In this document: piece by piece, positions 7,327 to 16,356 of the stretch
Layout: each line of letters starts with the position of its first letter
Position numbering within the stretch: position 1 is the stretch's first letter
Origin: an uncultured Sphingomonadaceae bacterium
Lineage (GTDB): Bacteria > Pseudomonadota > Alphaproteobacteria > Sphingomonadales > Sphingomonadaceae
DNA: 64,000 nt
Direction of reading: 5' to 3'
NCBI GenBank assembly: GCA_937873035.1
Contig: CALMVA010000064.1
Location: 1-64,000 of the forward strand
Made by a program: the position numbers and the translations under genes
Notes under the pieces: model-generated
Seen by the model: only the letters and a program-made list of their open reading frames with translations
Told to the model about the DNA's origin: nothing
The model's database searches: none

Positions 7327-10300
7327 TCAGTGAAAATCCCGCGACCTGGGCAGGATGCGGACATTGCGCGGGTGACCGTATCGTCGCGCTGTTTCGTTAC
7401 GCGGATTCTGGCGGTGGTGGATTTTGTCGTCGCTTGAGAGCGGCGGCGCTGGGCAGACCGGTTCGGACAGGCTGTCGAGCATCGCGGTGCGGTCGATCAC
7501 GCGGTTGACCATCAGGTGCACGACGCCTTCCTTGCTACGCTGGATTACGCCTTCGATCAGCATCAGCCGCGCGCCCATCACGGCGCGGCGCTGCTTTTCC
7601 ATGTCGCGCGACCAGAGCAGGGCGTTCACGATGCCGGTTTCATCCTCGATCGTGATGAAAACCGCGTTGCCCTTGCCGGGGCGTTGGCGGATCAGGACGA
7701 TACCGGCGACCCGCGCCTTGCGCCCATCGGGCACGGCAGCGGCCTCCGCGCAGGTCTGTATACCTTCCTTCGCCAGCGCCGGGCGCAGGAACTGCACCGG
7801 ATGGCCCTTGAGCGAGAGTCGCGCGGTCTGGTAATCGGCGACGACCTCCTCCGCCATGGGCATCGTGGGTAGCTGCGCGTCCGCCTCATCCCCCAGTTCG
7901 GGAACCTTGGCGAAGGCGAACAGTGGCAATTGTTCGGACGGCACGCGGCGCACCTCCCACCCGGCCTGACGGCGGCTCTGGCCCAGCGAGTTCAGGCCAT
8001 CCGCATCGGCCAGCAAGGAAAGCGCACGCGCGGGCAGCCGTGCGCGGTGGGCGAGATCCTCCGCCGAGACAAAGGCATGGGCGTTTCGGGCTTCCTCCAG
8101 CGTGACGGCCCATTCCTTACGAAAACCGTCGAGCCGCGACAGGCCGAGACGCAACGCCAGTGCGCCATCGCTCCGACGTTCCAGCGTGCTGTCCCAGTTG
8201 CTGGCGCCGACATCGACGGGCCGCACCTCCACGCCATGCTCCTGCGCATCGCGCACCAGTTGCGCCGGGGCGTAAAAGCCCATGGGCTGGCTGTTGAGCA
8301 GTGCGCAGGTGAACACTGCCGGGTGCCGACATTTGAGCCAGGAAGAGACGTAGGCCAGCCAGGCGAACGCCTGCGCATGGCTTTCGGGAAAGCCATATTC
8401 GCCGAAGCCTTTGATCTGGCCGAAGCAGCGCTCTGCGAAATCGCGCTGATAGCCACGCGCGACCATGCCTTCGATCATCAGCTTCTCGTAATGATGAACC
8501 GTGCCGTGATTGCGGAAGGTGGCCATCGCGCGTCGCAGACCATCGGCCTGCGTGGGCGTGAACCCGGCGGCAACGATGGCGAGCTTCATCGCTTGCTCCT
8601 GGAACAGCGGCACGCCCAGCGTCTTGCCCAACACTTCGCGCAATTCGTGTCTGTCGTGCGGCGGGGCAGGGCTGGGGAAGACCACCGCTTCCTCCCCGTT
8701 GCGTCGCCGCAGATAAGGGTGGACCATGCCGCCCTGGATCGGCCCCGGCCGCACGATCGCGACCTGAATGACGAGATCATAGAGTTCCCGTGGCTTCAGG
8801 CGCGGCAGCATATTGATCTGCGCCCGGCTCTCCACCTGGAACGTACCGATGCTGTCCCCGCGCCGAAGCATCCTGTACGTGCTTTCGTCCTCCCGCGGCA
8901 CGGTTGCCAGATCCACCACGTCCAGCCCATGTTCGCGCAGGAGATCGAAGCTCTTGCGAATGCAGGTGAGCATACCGAGCGCCAGCACATCGACCTTCAT
9001 CAGCCCCAGCGCGTCGATATCGTCCTTGTCCCACTCAATGAAGGTGCGGTCGGGCATGGCGGCATTGTGGATCGGCACCAGTTCGTCGAGCCGGCCTTCC
9101 GTCAGCACAAAGCCGCCGACGTGCTGCGAGAGGTGGCGGGGAAAGCCGAGCAGACGGTCGACCAGCGTCTTCAGTCGGGCGATCACGGGACTGGCCAGAT
9201 CAAAACCCGCCTCCTTCACCCGCTCGGCAGGCACGTCGTCCCCCCAGTTGCCCCAGATCGTGGAGGCCAGCCGGGCGGTCACATCCTCGGTCAGGCCCAG
9301 CGCCTTGCCGACTTCGCGCAGGGTGCTGCGCGGGCGATAGTGGATCACGGTGGCGGCGATCCCGGCGCGATCGCGGCCATAGCGACGATAGACGTACTGC
9401 ATGATTTCCTCACGGCGCTCATGCTCAAAATCCACGTCGATATCCGGCGGTTCCTTGCGCGCCTCGGACAGGAAGCGCGTGAAGAGCAGCTTTTCCTTCA
9501 CTGGATCGATCGGCGTGATACCAAGGAAATAGCAGACCAGCGAATTGGCGGCGCTGCCGCGCCCCTGACACAGGATCGGCGGATCGAGGCTGCGCGCGTG
9601 GTGCACAATATCGTGCACGGTCAGGAAGTAACAGGCATAGTTGCAGGCCCGGATCAGCGCGAATTCCTGAGCGAGCACCGCGTGGTACGCATCCGGCAGG
9701 CCATCGGGAAAGCGTTCTCGCCCGCCTTCCAGCACGAGATGCTCCAGCCATGCCTGCGGCTCCCAGCCTTCAGGGACGGGTTCATGCGGGTATTCGTAGC
9801 GCAAGTCATCGAGCGTGAAGGCAATGCGCGCGAACAGGTCTGTAGTGGCGGCGATGGCTTCGGGGCAGCCGCGAAACAGCCGCGCCATCTCCGCGGGCGG
9901 CTTCAGATGGCGCTCGGCATTGGCGGCAAGGCGCTTGCCCGCGACGTGGATCGTCACCCCTTCGCGGATGCAGGTGAGCACATCGTGCAGCGGGCGGGAA
10001 TCGGGATGGGCGTAGAGCGCATCGTTGCAAGCGATCAGCGGCGCACGGACGGCGGCTGCCAGCGCCCGCACTTCGGCCAGGCGGCGGGCATCGTCACCGC
10101 CTCGGTGCATCGATACCGCGAGCCAGACCGCGCCGGGACGGGCGCTCGCCACGCGTTTCAGCACCTCTTCGTCGCGGCCTGTGACGATCAGCAACAGGTC
10201 TTCGGCATGATCGAGCAGATCGGTGAGGCACAATGTGCAATCGCCTTTTGTCGCGCGCCGGTTGCCCAGCGTCAGCAGCCGGGTCAGCCGCCCCCAGCCG

Positions 10301-10602
10301 TGGCGCGTGGCGGGATAGGCGATCACGTCCGGAGTGCCATCGGCAAAGACCAGCCGCGCGCCGACCGCCAGCCGCAGCCCGCTTTCCATCCCACCCAGCT
10401 CGCGCCAGGCGATATGCGCCTTGACCACTCCGGCGACGGTGTTGCGATCGGCGATGCCGATGCCTGCCATGCCCAGCGCATGGGCCTGCCACACCATCTC
10501 CGCCGGATGCGACGCGCCACGCAAGAAGCTGTAGTTGGTCGCCGCGATCAGCTCGGCGAAGGGCGGTGGGCCGCTCACGCGAACAACCCGTGCATATACC
10601 AT
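7327..10602 (-). CDS. dnaE2: Error-prone DNA polymerase DnaE2 (ImuC)
   Basis: This is a 1091-aa C-family DNA polymerase that carries out translesion synthesis in the SOS response together with ImuA and ImuB. The N-terminal PHP domain begins FAELIAATNYSFLRGASHP. The palm has the catalytic acidic motif PPDIDVDFEHERR and a second one in GLMKVDVLALGML. A C-terminal OB domain (ARVAGIVLIRQRPGKGNAVF) precedes the characteristic end NVRILPRSRDFH. The frame is open to 10674, but the ATG at 10602 (MVYARVVRV) fits the family. It overlaps the 3' end of imuB by 28 bp, indicating translational coupling. It would be induced from the LexA-controlled promoter upstream of imuA. Confidence 0.95.
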   Translation of the reverse strand: MVYARVVRVSGPPPFAELIAATNYSFLRGASHPAEMVWQAHALGMAGIGIADRNTVAGVVKAHIAWRELGGMESGLRLAVGARLVFADGTPDVIAYPATRHGWGRLTRLLTLGNRRATKGDCTLCLTDLLDHAEDLLLIVTGRDEEVLKRVASARPGAVWLAVSMHRGGDDARRLAEVRALAAAVRAPLIACNDALYAHPDSRPLHDVLTCIREGVTIHVAGKRLAANAERHLKPPAEMARLFRGCPEAIAATTDLFARIAFTLDDLRYEYPHEPVPEGWEPQAWLEHLVLEGGRERFPDGLPDAYHAVLAQEFALIRACNYACYFLTVHDIVHHARSLDPPILCQGRGSAANSLVCYFLGITPIDPVKEKLLFTRFLSEARKEPPDIDVDFEHERREEIMQYVYRRYGRDRAGIAATVIHYRPRSTLREVGKALGLTEDVTARLASTIWGNWGDDVPAERVKEAGFDLASPVIARLKTLVDRLLGFPRHLSQHVGGFVLTEGRLDELVPIHNAAMPDRTFIEWDKDDIDALGLMKVDVLALGMLTCIRKSFDLLREHGLDVVDLATVPREDESTYRMLRRGDSIGTFQVESRAQINMLPRLKPRELYDLVIQVAIVRPGPIQGGMVHPYLRRRNGEEAVVFPSPAPPHDRHELREVLGKTLGVPLFQEQAMKLAIVAAGFTPTQADGLRRAMATFRNHGTVHHYEKLMIEGMVARGYQRDFAERCFGQIKGFGEYGFPESHAQAFAWLAYVSSWLKCRHPAVFTCALLNSQPMGFYAPAQLVRDAQEHGVEVRPVDVGASNWDSTLERRSDGALALRLGLSRLDGFRKEWAVTLEEARNAHAFVSAEDLAHRARLPARALSLLADADGLNSLGQSRRQAGWEVRRVPSEQLPLFAFAKVPELGDEADAQLPTMPMAEEVVADYQTARLSLKGHPVQFLRPALAKEGIQTCAEAAAVPDGRKARVAGIVLIRQRPGKGNAVFITIEDETGIVNALLWSRDMEKQRRAVMGARLMLIEGVIQRSKEGVVHLMVNRVIDRTAMLDSLSEPVCPAPPLSSDDKIHHRQNPRNETARRYGHPRNVRILPRSRDFH

Positions 10603-12164
10603 TTCGGCCCCTGCCGAGGGTCCGGCTTCTCGCTGTAGAGGCCGTGGCGGAAGATCCAGTAGCGCCGCCCGCACGCATCCTCGACGCGGTAATAATCACG
10701 CGTCAGGCCGCCTTCGCCCGGCTGTTCGCCGCCTTTACGCCGCCACCATTCCGAGGCGATCCGCTCTGGCCCTTCGTAGAGCCGCACCTCGTGCAGCGTT
10801 CGCCGCCAGCGGAAACGATGCGGCGGGCCGTCAGGCACTTCCGCGATCACCTCGACCGGCTGGGGCGGATCGAACAGGAACAACGGCCGCATCGGCGGCT
10901 CGCCCTTCGGCGGGGCGGGCCAGCATATCGGCGCGCGCACTTCGATCGCCGGCAGGGCCAATTGCGCCTGTTCGGGCAGGTGGCTGTCGCGCGGGACCAG
11001 GTGGACGAGGCTTTGCGGACCCAGGCGCGTGCTCAGCCTGTCTATCAGGTCGGCCAGTTCGCCCTTTGCCTTGCTCTCGCCATCGAAGCCGGGCTGGGCG
11101 GCAGTGAGCGGTTCGGTCAGAGGCAGGAACAGCGCGATGCGGTCATAGCCAAAGCCGGGGTCGAACGGATCGGCAAGCGCGGCGATCCGCTCGTTGAACA
11201 GGCGCAACACCAGCGCGACGTCGCGGGTGGGGCGGCCTGTCTCGATGTCCAGCCGATGGCGCGCACCATCGCTGCGAAACAGCGTCAGCGCGAACCACCT
11301 GCCGCCCAGATCGCGCTGTTCCAGCATCTGCGCCGCCTCGTGCAGCAGGTCGCTGAAGCACGCAGCGACACTAGCCTGCAGGGCGATCGGCTCGGCAAAG
11401 CGGCGCTCGAAATGGAGCGGCACAGGGCTTGCCAGTGGCGCGATCGGCGCCTGCTCCTCGCCCATCAGTCGGCGCAGCGCGGTCATCGCCGCCATGCCGA
11501 ACCGTGCGGCGATCGCAGCGGACGATCGCGTTGTGACTTGCCCCACGGTCTTGAGACCTGCACGGTGCAGCGCGGTGCAGGCCGCCTCGTCAAGCGCCAG
11601 CGCGGCAACCGGCAGCGCGCGGATGGCCGCGCGCTCATCCTCGATTGGCAGGCGGGCGTGGCGGGCCAGCGCCAGCGCGGCTTCGGGGGTGGAGGCCGCG
11701 GCGAGACGCGCGGTCATGCCGATCGAAATCATCGCTTCTTCTATCTGTGCGATCAGCCCCATCTCACCACCAAACAGATGATCGACCCCGGCAATATCGA
11801 GCGCCACCCCATCGGGCGGCGCGATAGTGACGCGCGGCGACCAGGCGATGCAGCGCCGCGCGAGCCGCTGCAGGCAGTGGCGGTCCGCCGCCTCGTCCAT
11901 CCCGGCAATGACGAGGTCGGGCTGCACGGCGCGCGCATCGGCCAGCGTCATGCCGGGAGTGAGACCCAGCGCCTGAGCTGCGGCGTCCACCGCCCCCAGC
12001 CGCAGTGCGCCCCGAACCTTGGAAACCAGCGCCCATGGCGACCCGGACGCCGCGTCACGCGGCCTCTCGTGATGCTCCGCTCGCTCGATCCGCAGCCGGT
12101 CGGTCGGCAGGAACGGGAACCACAGCGCCAGATAGCGGCGCTTCACGGAAGCGGCATTGGTCAC
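10575..12164 (-). CDS. imuB: ImuB, inactive Y-family polymerase-like protein
   Basis: This is a 529-aa Y-family polymerase homologue. ImuB lacks polymerase activity but connects DnaE2 to the beta clamp. The N-terminus (RYLALWFPFLPTDRL) is typical. The region ALDIAGVDHLFGGE corresponds to the palm of Y polymerases, and a helix-hairpin-helix-like segment (LHRAGLKTVGQV) follows. The C-terminus ending RYWIFRHGLYS is the conserved tail of this family. The gene overlaps imuA by 110 bp upstream, an unusually long same-strand overlap, and overlaps dnaE2 downstream. A shorter start downstream of the ATG at 12164 is possible, but the N-terminal motif begins within about 10 residues of it. Confidence 0.92.
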   Translation of the reverse strand: MTNAASVKRRYLALWFPFLPTDRLRIERAEHHERPRDAASGSPWALVSKVRGALRLGAVDAAAQALGLTPGMTLADARAVQPDLVIAGMDEAADRHCLQRLARRCIAWSPRVTIAPPDGVALDIAGVDHLFGGEMGLIAQIEEAMISIGMTARLAAASTPEAALALARHARLPIEDERAAIRALPVAALALDEAACTALHRAGLKTVGQVTTRSSAAIAARFGMAAMTALRRLMGEEQAPIAPLASPVPLHFERRFAEPIALQASVAACFSDLLHEAAQMLEQRDLGGRWFALTLFRSDGARHRLDIETGRPTRDVALVLRLFNERIAALADPFDPGFGYDRIALFLPLTEPLTAAQPGFDGESKAKGELADLIDRLSTRLGPQSLVHLVPRDSHLPEQAQLALPAIEVRAPICWPAPPKGEPPMRPLFLFDPPQPVEVIAEVPDGPPHRFRWRRTLHEVRLYEGPERIASEWWRRKGGEQPGEGGLTRDYYRVEDACGRRYWIFRHGLYSEKPDPRQGPKWYMHGLFA

Positions 12165-12816
12165 GGTTCCACTCCAGTCGCCAGGAGCGGCCGCAAGGGC
12201 CGGACCGCTGGCGCAGCAAGGTTACATCGAAACAGGGCGATCCCGGCGCGTTGCCCGGCAAGGCGCGCGAAGGCGCGGCGGCCACCTGCCAGCGCGTCTG
12301 CGCCGCACTCGGCACAGGCCGGGCATCGATACGCAGCAGGAGAAGTGGCACGCCGGACTTCTCGGCAGCCAGGGCAAGGCGACGGCTGGCGGTCAGGTCA
12401 AGCTCGCGCATCGCGCCCCAGCCCTCGACGATTACCGCACCCAGCGCCGGGCTGCGCAGCGCATCGACGGCGGCGCGCAGCAGGGCCATGCGATCGGGCA
12501 GCACCGCCAACAGCCCCAGACCGGGCGCACCACCCAGTTCGGCCCAGCCATTGGCCTGAACACAGTCCGCCGGTCCCTGCGCGCGGCGCGCGCGCAGCCA
12601 CATCGTCCCCCGATCCGTTCCGGCCATGCCAGTCGCCAGCGTCACGGCAAAACCCGCGGCGGCGGCCGCATCGCCGATTTCTGCGGCATAGATCTCATGC
12701 ACACATCCACCTCTCAGTCCGCCCGCAAGAGCTGCATCCAGCGAACCGACCCCGCTGGGACAGCGCCGCCCTTCCGGTGGTTCGATTCGATGGTGGAGGC
12801 TGGGAACGATTCTCAT
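12055..12816 (-). CDS. imuA: ImuA, RecA-related SOS mutagenesis factor
   Basis: This 253-aa protein is ImuA, the first gene of the imuA-imuB-dnaE2 cassette. ImuA is related to RecA/SulA-like ATPases and is needed for damage-induced mutagenesis. Visible features are [21 protein letters not shown] text near residue 22 (here [16 protein letters not shown]), HEIYAAE, the core LGAVIVEGWGAMRELDLTASRRLALAAEKSGVPLLLLR and RWRLEWNR-like sequence near the C-terminus. The ATG at 12816 sits 3 bp from a LexA box, so the message is probably almost leaderless; no clear Shine-Dalgarno sequence is seen. The C-terminus overlaps imuB by 110 bp. Confidence 0.9.
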   Translation of the reverse strand: MRIVPSLHHRIEPPEGRRCPSGVGSLDAALAGGLRGGCVHEIYAAEIGDAAAAAGFAVTLATGMAGTDRGTMWLRARRAQGPADCVQANGWAELGGAPGLGLLAVLPDRMALLRAAVDALRSPALGAVIVEGWGAMRELDLTASRRLALAAEKSGVPLLLLRIDARPVPSAAQTRWQVAAAPSRALPGNAPGSPCFDVTLLRQRSGPCGRSWRLEWNRDQCRFREAPLSGAVVPVPADRPAADRASGASREAA

Positions 12817-12819
12817 ATC

Positions 12820-12834
12820 GTTCTCTTTATGTTC
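12820..12834 (-). promoter_or_regulatory. LexA (SOS) box upstream of imuA
   Basis: The plus strand reads GTTC-TCTTTAT-GTTC, an exact match to the alphaproteobacterial LexA operator GTTC-N7-GTTC. It sits 3 bp upstream of the imuA start codon. On the coding strand a plausible promoter is TTGATC (12848-12853) with a 16-bp spacer to CATAAA (12826-12831), so the box overlaps the -10 region. LexA bound here would block transcription of imuA-imuB-dnaE2 until DNA damage. The motif is seen directly; binding is inferred. Confidence 0.85.
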
Positions 12835-13134
12835 TCATTGTCGATGAGATCAAGCAATCTTTATGTATCCTTCCCGTGGTCTGCCGTTCGAGATCATGCC
12901 TGATCCGTGAACGGTAGACTTGGGGCATAGCAGACATCCGATCACGCCAAGTGTCCAGGGCAGCTATCGCGGTATCTACGGCTATACCGAACAGGTGGCT
13001 TCCGGCCCGGATTGCCCCAGCAAAAGCCGCTCCCGCTCAGACAGCCAATATTGGAGATATGGCTCTGCCTCTCCCACCGCAAAAAGGCGGCAGCCGAAAC
13101 GTGCCGTTTTGACTCATATCAATGAAACGACCTT
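12835..13134. other. Intergenic region between imuA promoter and Rieske operator
   Basis: It contains the imuA promoter elements at its left end. The remainder holds no supported gene, repeat or RNA. An open frame running from 12920 into the Rieske oxygenase gene lacks any ribosome-binding site and any similarity to Rieske N-termini, so it is not considered coding. Confidence 0.6.
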
Positions 13135-13155
13135 TTATCTAACAACAATAGATAA
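13135..13155. promoter_or_regulatory. Island operator site 1 (TTATCTA-N7-TAGATAA)
   Basis: Perfect inverted repeat with 7-bp arms TTATCTA and TAGATAA separated by ACAACAA. It ends 25 bp upstream of the Rieske oxygenase start. It is one of nine sites with the same core (ATCTA-N7-TAGAT) and spacer found between 13 and 45 kb, and is presumably bound by a dimeric regulator such as the TetR proteins of the island. Confidence 0.75.
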
Positions 13156-13180
13156 TATCTTTTGGAGATGGAGTCGAGAC

Positions 13181-14398
13181 ATGAGCAATGACAACAGCAC
13201 GGCGGCGGACAAGCCGCGTTATGGTGCGCCGCTTTCTTCCCTGAGTGACAGTCAGATTGCGGCGATCCGCAGCCTGCCGGGCAATAAGGACGTCAAGCCG
13301 CCCGTAATTCAGGAGCGGCGCCCCGTCGGCAATTTCGTATCTGACGCCTATTGGGAAAAGGAGCGCGACACGATCTTTCGCAACAAGCCGATTTCGATCA
13401 TCCCGTCATCGGCGTTGCCTGAGCCGGGGTCGGTGCTCGCGCATGACGGTTATGGCATCCCCTTGCTCCTTACGCGCGACAAGGCAGGGAAGGCCCATGT
13501 TTTTCTTAACGCCTGCACGCACAAGGGCGCGATGCTGGTCGAAGAGTGTGCAGTCAAGAAATGGAGCACGGTCAGCTGTCCCTTCCACGCGTGGACCTAT
13601 GGCCTTGATGGCCGCCTGATTGGCGTGCCGCGCGAAGAAACACTGCTTGATTTCGACAAGAAATCGCGCCCACTGGTCGAGTTGCCGTCGCATGAATGTG
13701 GCGGCATCGTCTGGGCTATTCTCAACCCGAAAGCGGAGGCCGATTTTTCGTTGCTGTCCGATCAGGTGACCGAAGACCTTGAACATCTCGGCCTGACAAC
13801 ATGGGTGAAATATGGCTATCGCCGCTTTGAGATTGACGCCAATTGGAAGCTGGTAATGGAGCCGTTTCTTGAAGGCTATCACGTCCAGCGTCTGCACGTG
13901 AACTCAATCGGGCCGCAAGGTTTGGACTTCTTCGACGACATCGTGCCCAAGGTTGAACAATTCGGCCCGCACATTCGGCAGATTTCCGGGCGCGGGAAAT
14001 TCACACCAGACATCCTCGAAAAGCCGGATGTCAACATCCGCAGCCATGTGACGATCGTCTATAACCTGTTCCCCAACACGGTCGTGATAACCAGCCCATA
14101 TTATATCAGCGTGATGATTATGATGCCGACGGCGTCGGGCAAAACCAATGTCGATTATTATATGCTGACCGAGACTGCGCCCGACAATCCCAAGGCGGAA
14201 GAGCTTTATGCCAAATCCTTTGCCGTCATTCAGGACGTGTTTGGAAATGAGGACTTCAAGGCATCCGCAACCTGCCATCGGGGGTTGATGACGGGCGCAA
14301 TTCCCGATGTGATCTACACCGGCATGGAAGAGGCAATCCCGCGCTTTTACGAGGGCATCGAAGATGTGATGGGCACAATGCTTGTCGCAGCTGAGTGA
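13181..14398 (+). CDS. Rieske non-heme iron oxygenase, alpha subunit
   Basis: This is a 405-aa aromatic-ring-hydroxylating-type oxygenase. The Rieske cluster ligands are C112/H114 (ACTHKG) and C133/H136 (CPFHAWTYG). The catalytic-iron histidines are in EPFLEGYHVQRLH (H234, H239) in the START-like C-terminal domain. It would insert oxygen into, or demethylate, the substrate using electrons from a ferredoxin such as the one at 32989. No beta subunit is nearby, consistent with an alpha-only homotrimer. It is closely related to the enzyme at 33377, with ligands at identical residue numbers. The start at 13181 follows GGAG; upstream in-frame starts are rejected because they would run through the operator and promoter. 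It is likely controlled by the operator at 13135. Confidence 0.93.
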   Translation: MSNDNSTAADKPRYGAPLSSLSDSQIAAIRSLPGNKDVKPPVIQERRPVGNFVSDAYWEKERDTIFRNKPISIIPSSALPEPGSVLAHDGYGIPLLLTRDKAGKAHVFLNACTHKGAMLVEECAVKKWSTVSCPFHAWTYGLDGRLIGVPREETLLDFDKKSRPLVELPSHECGGIVWAILNPKAEADFSLLSDQVTEDLEHLGLTTWVKYGYRRFEIDANWKLVMEPFLEGYHVQRLHVNSIGPQGLDFFDDIVPKVEQFGPHIRQISGRGKFTPDILEKPDVNIRSHVTIVYNLFPNTVVITSPYYISVMIMMPTASGKTNVDYYMLTETAPDNPKAEELYAKSFAVIQDVFGNEDFKASATCHRGLMTGAIPDVIYTGMEEAIPRFYEGIEDVMGTMLVAAE

Positions 14399-14408
14399 AG
14401 CGCGTGTG

Positions 14409-14442
14409 GCGGCCGTCAGTGCGATCTCTGGCGGCCGCTTTT
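14409..14442. terminator. Hairpin terminator between convergent genes
   Basis: Perfect 7-bp arms GCGGCCG (14409-14415) and CGGCCGC (14432-14438) with a 16-nt loop, followed by TTTT. It lies between the convergent Rieske oxygenase and crotonase genes. Confidence 0.55.
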
Positions 14443-14443
14443 G

Positions 14444-15214
14444 CTAGTCCTGGTGCTTTGAAAGGAAGCCGGAAAACACCTGGCTGCCGCCGACAGGGCG
14501 GGTTTCAAATGCGGCGAGCATCGCATCATGCTCAGCCTGCCATCCTTGTATGAGCGACAGGGCGGGGCTGTGATCGACCAGTGATTTTACGGCATCAGTT
14601 CCCGCTTTGGGGTGTCGGCAGATGTCTCGTGCCAAGGCGATCGCAGTTTTGAGCGTGTCTCCATCATCGGCAAGGCGATCAAACAGGCCGATGGCAAGAC
14701 CTTCTTCTGCCGAGACTTCCCGGCCTGTCAACAATATGTCCTTGGCACGCGCGATGCCGACGAGACGGGGCAGGGACCATGTTGCGTTTGCGCTGCCATA
14801 GCCAATGGCCGTTACCTTAAGGCGTGTCCGGTCACAGGCGACGCGAAAATCGCAGGCAGCTGCAATCAGCGCGCCTGCGCCATGCGCAAGGCCGTTAAGT
14901 GCGGCAATAACCGGTAGAGGGTGTTGCGCGATTTGAAGCGGAATGGGATCACGGGCGATAAAGGCATCACGCATCTGCGTCGGGGAAAACGCGGCCATTT
15001 CACGAATGTCGAACCCCGCCGAAAAGGCGCGCGCTCCTGCGCCGGTGATGATGATGCAGCGCGCCTCACAATCTGCTGCCAGCGCATCGAGCAGGCGCGT
15101 CAGCTCTTGCGCCATGGGCAGGGTGATCGCGTTCATCGCCTCAGGGCGGTTGAGCGTGATGATGTGAATACCGCCGGGGAGATGGTGTGTTTCAAGCGCA
15201 TCGTGCTCTGGCAT
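14444..15214 (-). CDS. Enoyl-CoA hydratase/isomerase (crotonase family)
   Basis: This 256-aa crotonase-fold enzyme would hydrate or isomerise an enoyl-CoA in a beta-oxidation-like pathway. It has ITLNRPEAMNAI near residue 20, the oxyanion-hole segment GARAFSAGFDIREM near 65, and ALNGLAHGAGALIAAACDFRVA near 100-120. The two acidic residues usual in true hydratases are not clearly placed: DIREM follows the first oxyanion segment, and GLAHGAGA replaces the usual GxxxGGG. The exact reaction is therefore uncertain. The frame is open to 15397, but the ATG at 15214, behind AAGGAA, is the family start. It follows the DUF2889 gene by 14 bp and is probably cotranscribed with it. Confidence 0.88.
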   Translation of the reverse strand: MPEHDALETHHLPGGIHIITLNRPEAMNAITLPMAQELTRLLDALAADCEARCIIITGAGARAFSAGFDIREMAAFSPTQMRDAFIARDPIPLQIAQHPLPVIAALNGLAHGAGALIAAACDFRVACDRTRLKVTAIGYGSANATWSLPRLVGIARAKDILLTGREVSAEEGLAIGLFDRLADDGDTLKTAIALARDICRHPKAGTDAVKSLVDHSPALSLIQGWQAEHDAMLAAFETRPVGGSQVFSGFLSKHQD

Positions 15215-15228
15215 GATATGTTCCTTGT

Positions 15229-16245
15229 TCAGAATGGCAGATGGCGGGCAAGGCCAGACACTCCGGCCAGCGCCCGGACAACATCGTTGAGGTGCGTGCA
15301 TCCCTGTTCTTTGGCGAGGAGCTGGGGCACCATGTCGCGCAGGTCCAAAAGGCGCCCCCCCACCAGTCGACCGAGGTTGAGCACGGCTGCGGGGCAATCT
15401 CCATGCGGCAGCACGTGCGGGGTCGCCGTAAGATCAAGGATGCGGCCGTCTGCGCTTATTGTTGCCCGCACGCGGTATTCGTGAATGGCTTGTCGGCCGC
15501 CTTTGCGCCGTGCGCCTGAATCCTGAAAACCGCTTTGCGCGACGATATTTTCTTCCTCACGCCAGACGTCGATCCAGCGCGCGCGGCGCATGGTGGCGGC
15601 GGGCAAGCTGGGGAAGGGGTGCCACCCGTCGGGATCATCGGGATGGGTGAGATCTGGCACGGCTGCGGAATATTGCTCTTCCATCTTGGGAAAACCGTGC
15701 GCGTCGAGCGCGCTGCTGCCATCGCGCAGGCCAATGCAGATGCCGCGCATACTTCCGTTCCACCCGCTGATGTCGGCGCCGCGCACCACATTGCCCAACG
15801 CCTCGGAATAGCCATCCCACGCAAACCATGCCCAACTGGAGACAAGCGTTGCGCCCGCGAGATCATCCAGAAGCAGGTAAAGTCCAGCTTCGCGCTGTGA
15901 TGGCTCAGGAAATATCTGACGAAGCTCGGCGCGCAGCTGCCCGCCGGCACGCAGCCCTTCCAGTCGCTGCAACAGCCCGGCGTCCGGGTCGCCCCGCAGC
16001 GTCAGAATTTGCCTTTGCAGGCTTGCACGACCTGTGATCTCATGGGCGTCCAGCACTGTGGCTGAGCCGTCTGTGTGCGTCATCACATCGCGCGACCGGG
16101 CGACAAATGCGGCGGGCTGATCGCGTCCATCGGGCCAGTGCGTGTCGATGCTGGTCGTTCGTCGGACTGACTGCGTGCGGCGGAGCGGGGCCGGGCCGCC
16201 CCCAACACGTGGCGGGGCAAGTGAGGCGGGCGGCAGATCATCCAT
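15229..16245 (-). CDS. DUF2889 domain-containing protein
   Basis: This 338-aa protein matches the DUF2889 family by its pattern: RRTTSIDTHWPDGRDQP near residue 30, a central region of short beta-like segments, and the C-terminal GCTHLNDVVRALAG signature. Members of unknown biochemical function are found in catabolic clusters of sphingomonads and actinobacteria. Nothing in the sequence shows a signal peptide or membrane segment, so it is probably cytoplasmic. It is the first gene of a short minus-strand operon with the crotonase and faces an aldehyde dehydrogenase across an operator-containing promoter gap (16246-16356). Family assignment is from memory of the motif and function is unknown. 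Confidence 0.78.
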   Translation of the reverse strand: MDDLPPASLAPPRVGGGPAPLRRTQSVRRTTSIDTHWPDGRDQPAAFVARSRDVMTHTDGSATVLDAHEITGRASLQRQILTLRGDPDAGLLQRLEGLRAGGQLRAELRQIFPEPSQREAGLYLLLDDLAGATLVSSWAWFAWDGYSEALGNVVRGADISGWNGSMRGICIGLRDGSSALDAHGFPKMEEQYSAAVPDLTHPDDPDGWHPFPSLPAATMRRARWIDVWREEENIVAQSGFQDSGARRKGGRQAIHEYRVRATISADGRILDLTATPHVLPHGDCPAAVLNLGRLVGGRLLDLRDMVPQLLAKEQGCTHLNDVVRALAGVSGLARHLPF

Positions 16246-16312
16246 CAGGCAGGCTCCGGTTCAAACGCGTGCCCGGTTGCCGATGTGCGAGCGGCATTGC
16301 CAGAGCATATTT

Positions 16313-16333
16313 CAATCTATACACTATAGATTA
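16313..16333. promoter_or_regulatory. Island operator site 2
   Basis: CAATCTA-TACACTA-TAGATTA: the ATCTA-N7-TAGAT core is exact. It lies in the divergent promoter gap between the DUF2889/crotonase operon (minus) and the aldehyde dehydrogenase (plus), 24 bp before the latter's start, so one site could control both directions. Confidence 0.75.
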
Positions 16334-16356
16334 TAAGTCCAGACACTATAGGAGAG

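Noticed and set aside
7930..10638. 902-aa open frame antisense to dnaE2
   Set aside because: Composition (His/Gln/Arg-rich) and lack of motifs fit the antisense of a high-GC gene; dnaE2 is unambiguous.
10566..12917. 783-aa open frame antisense to imuB/imuA
   Set aside because: Shadow frame across two genes; no ribosome-binding site or domain.
12920..13180. Upstream extension of the Rieske oxygenase frame
   Set aside because: It would pass through the promoter and operator and adds an N-terminus unlike any Rieske alpha subunit; the ATG at 13181 has a good ribosome-binding site.
16334..16356. A second operator copy directly after site 2 (CACTATAGG)
   Set aside because: Only a half-site resemblance; the partner arm at the 7-nt spacing is missing.
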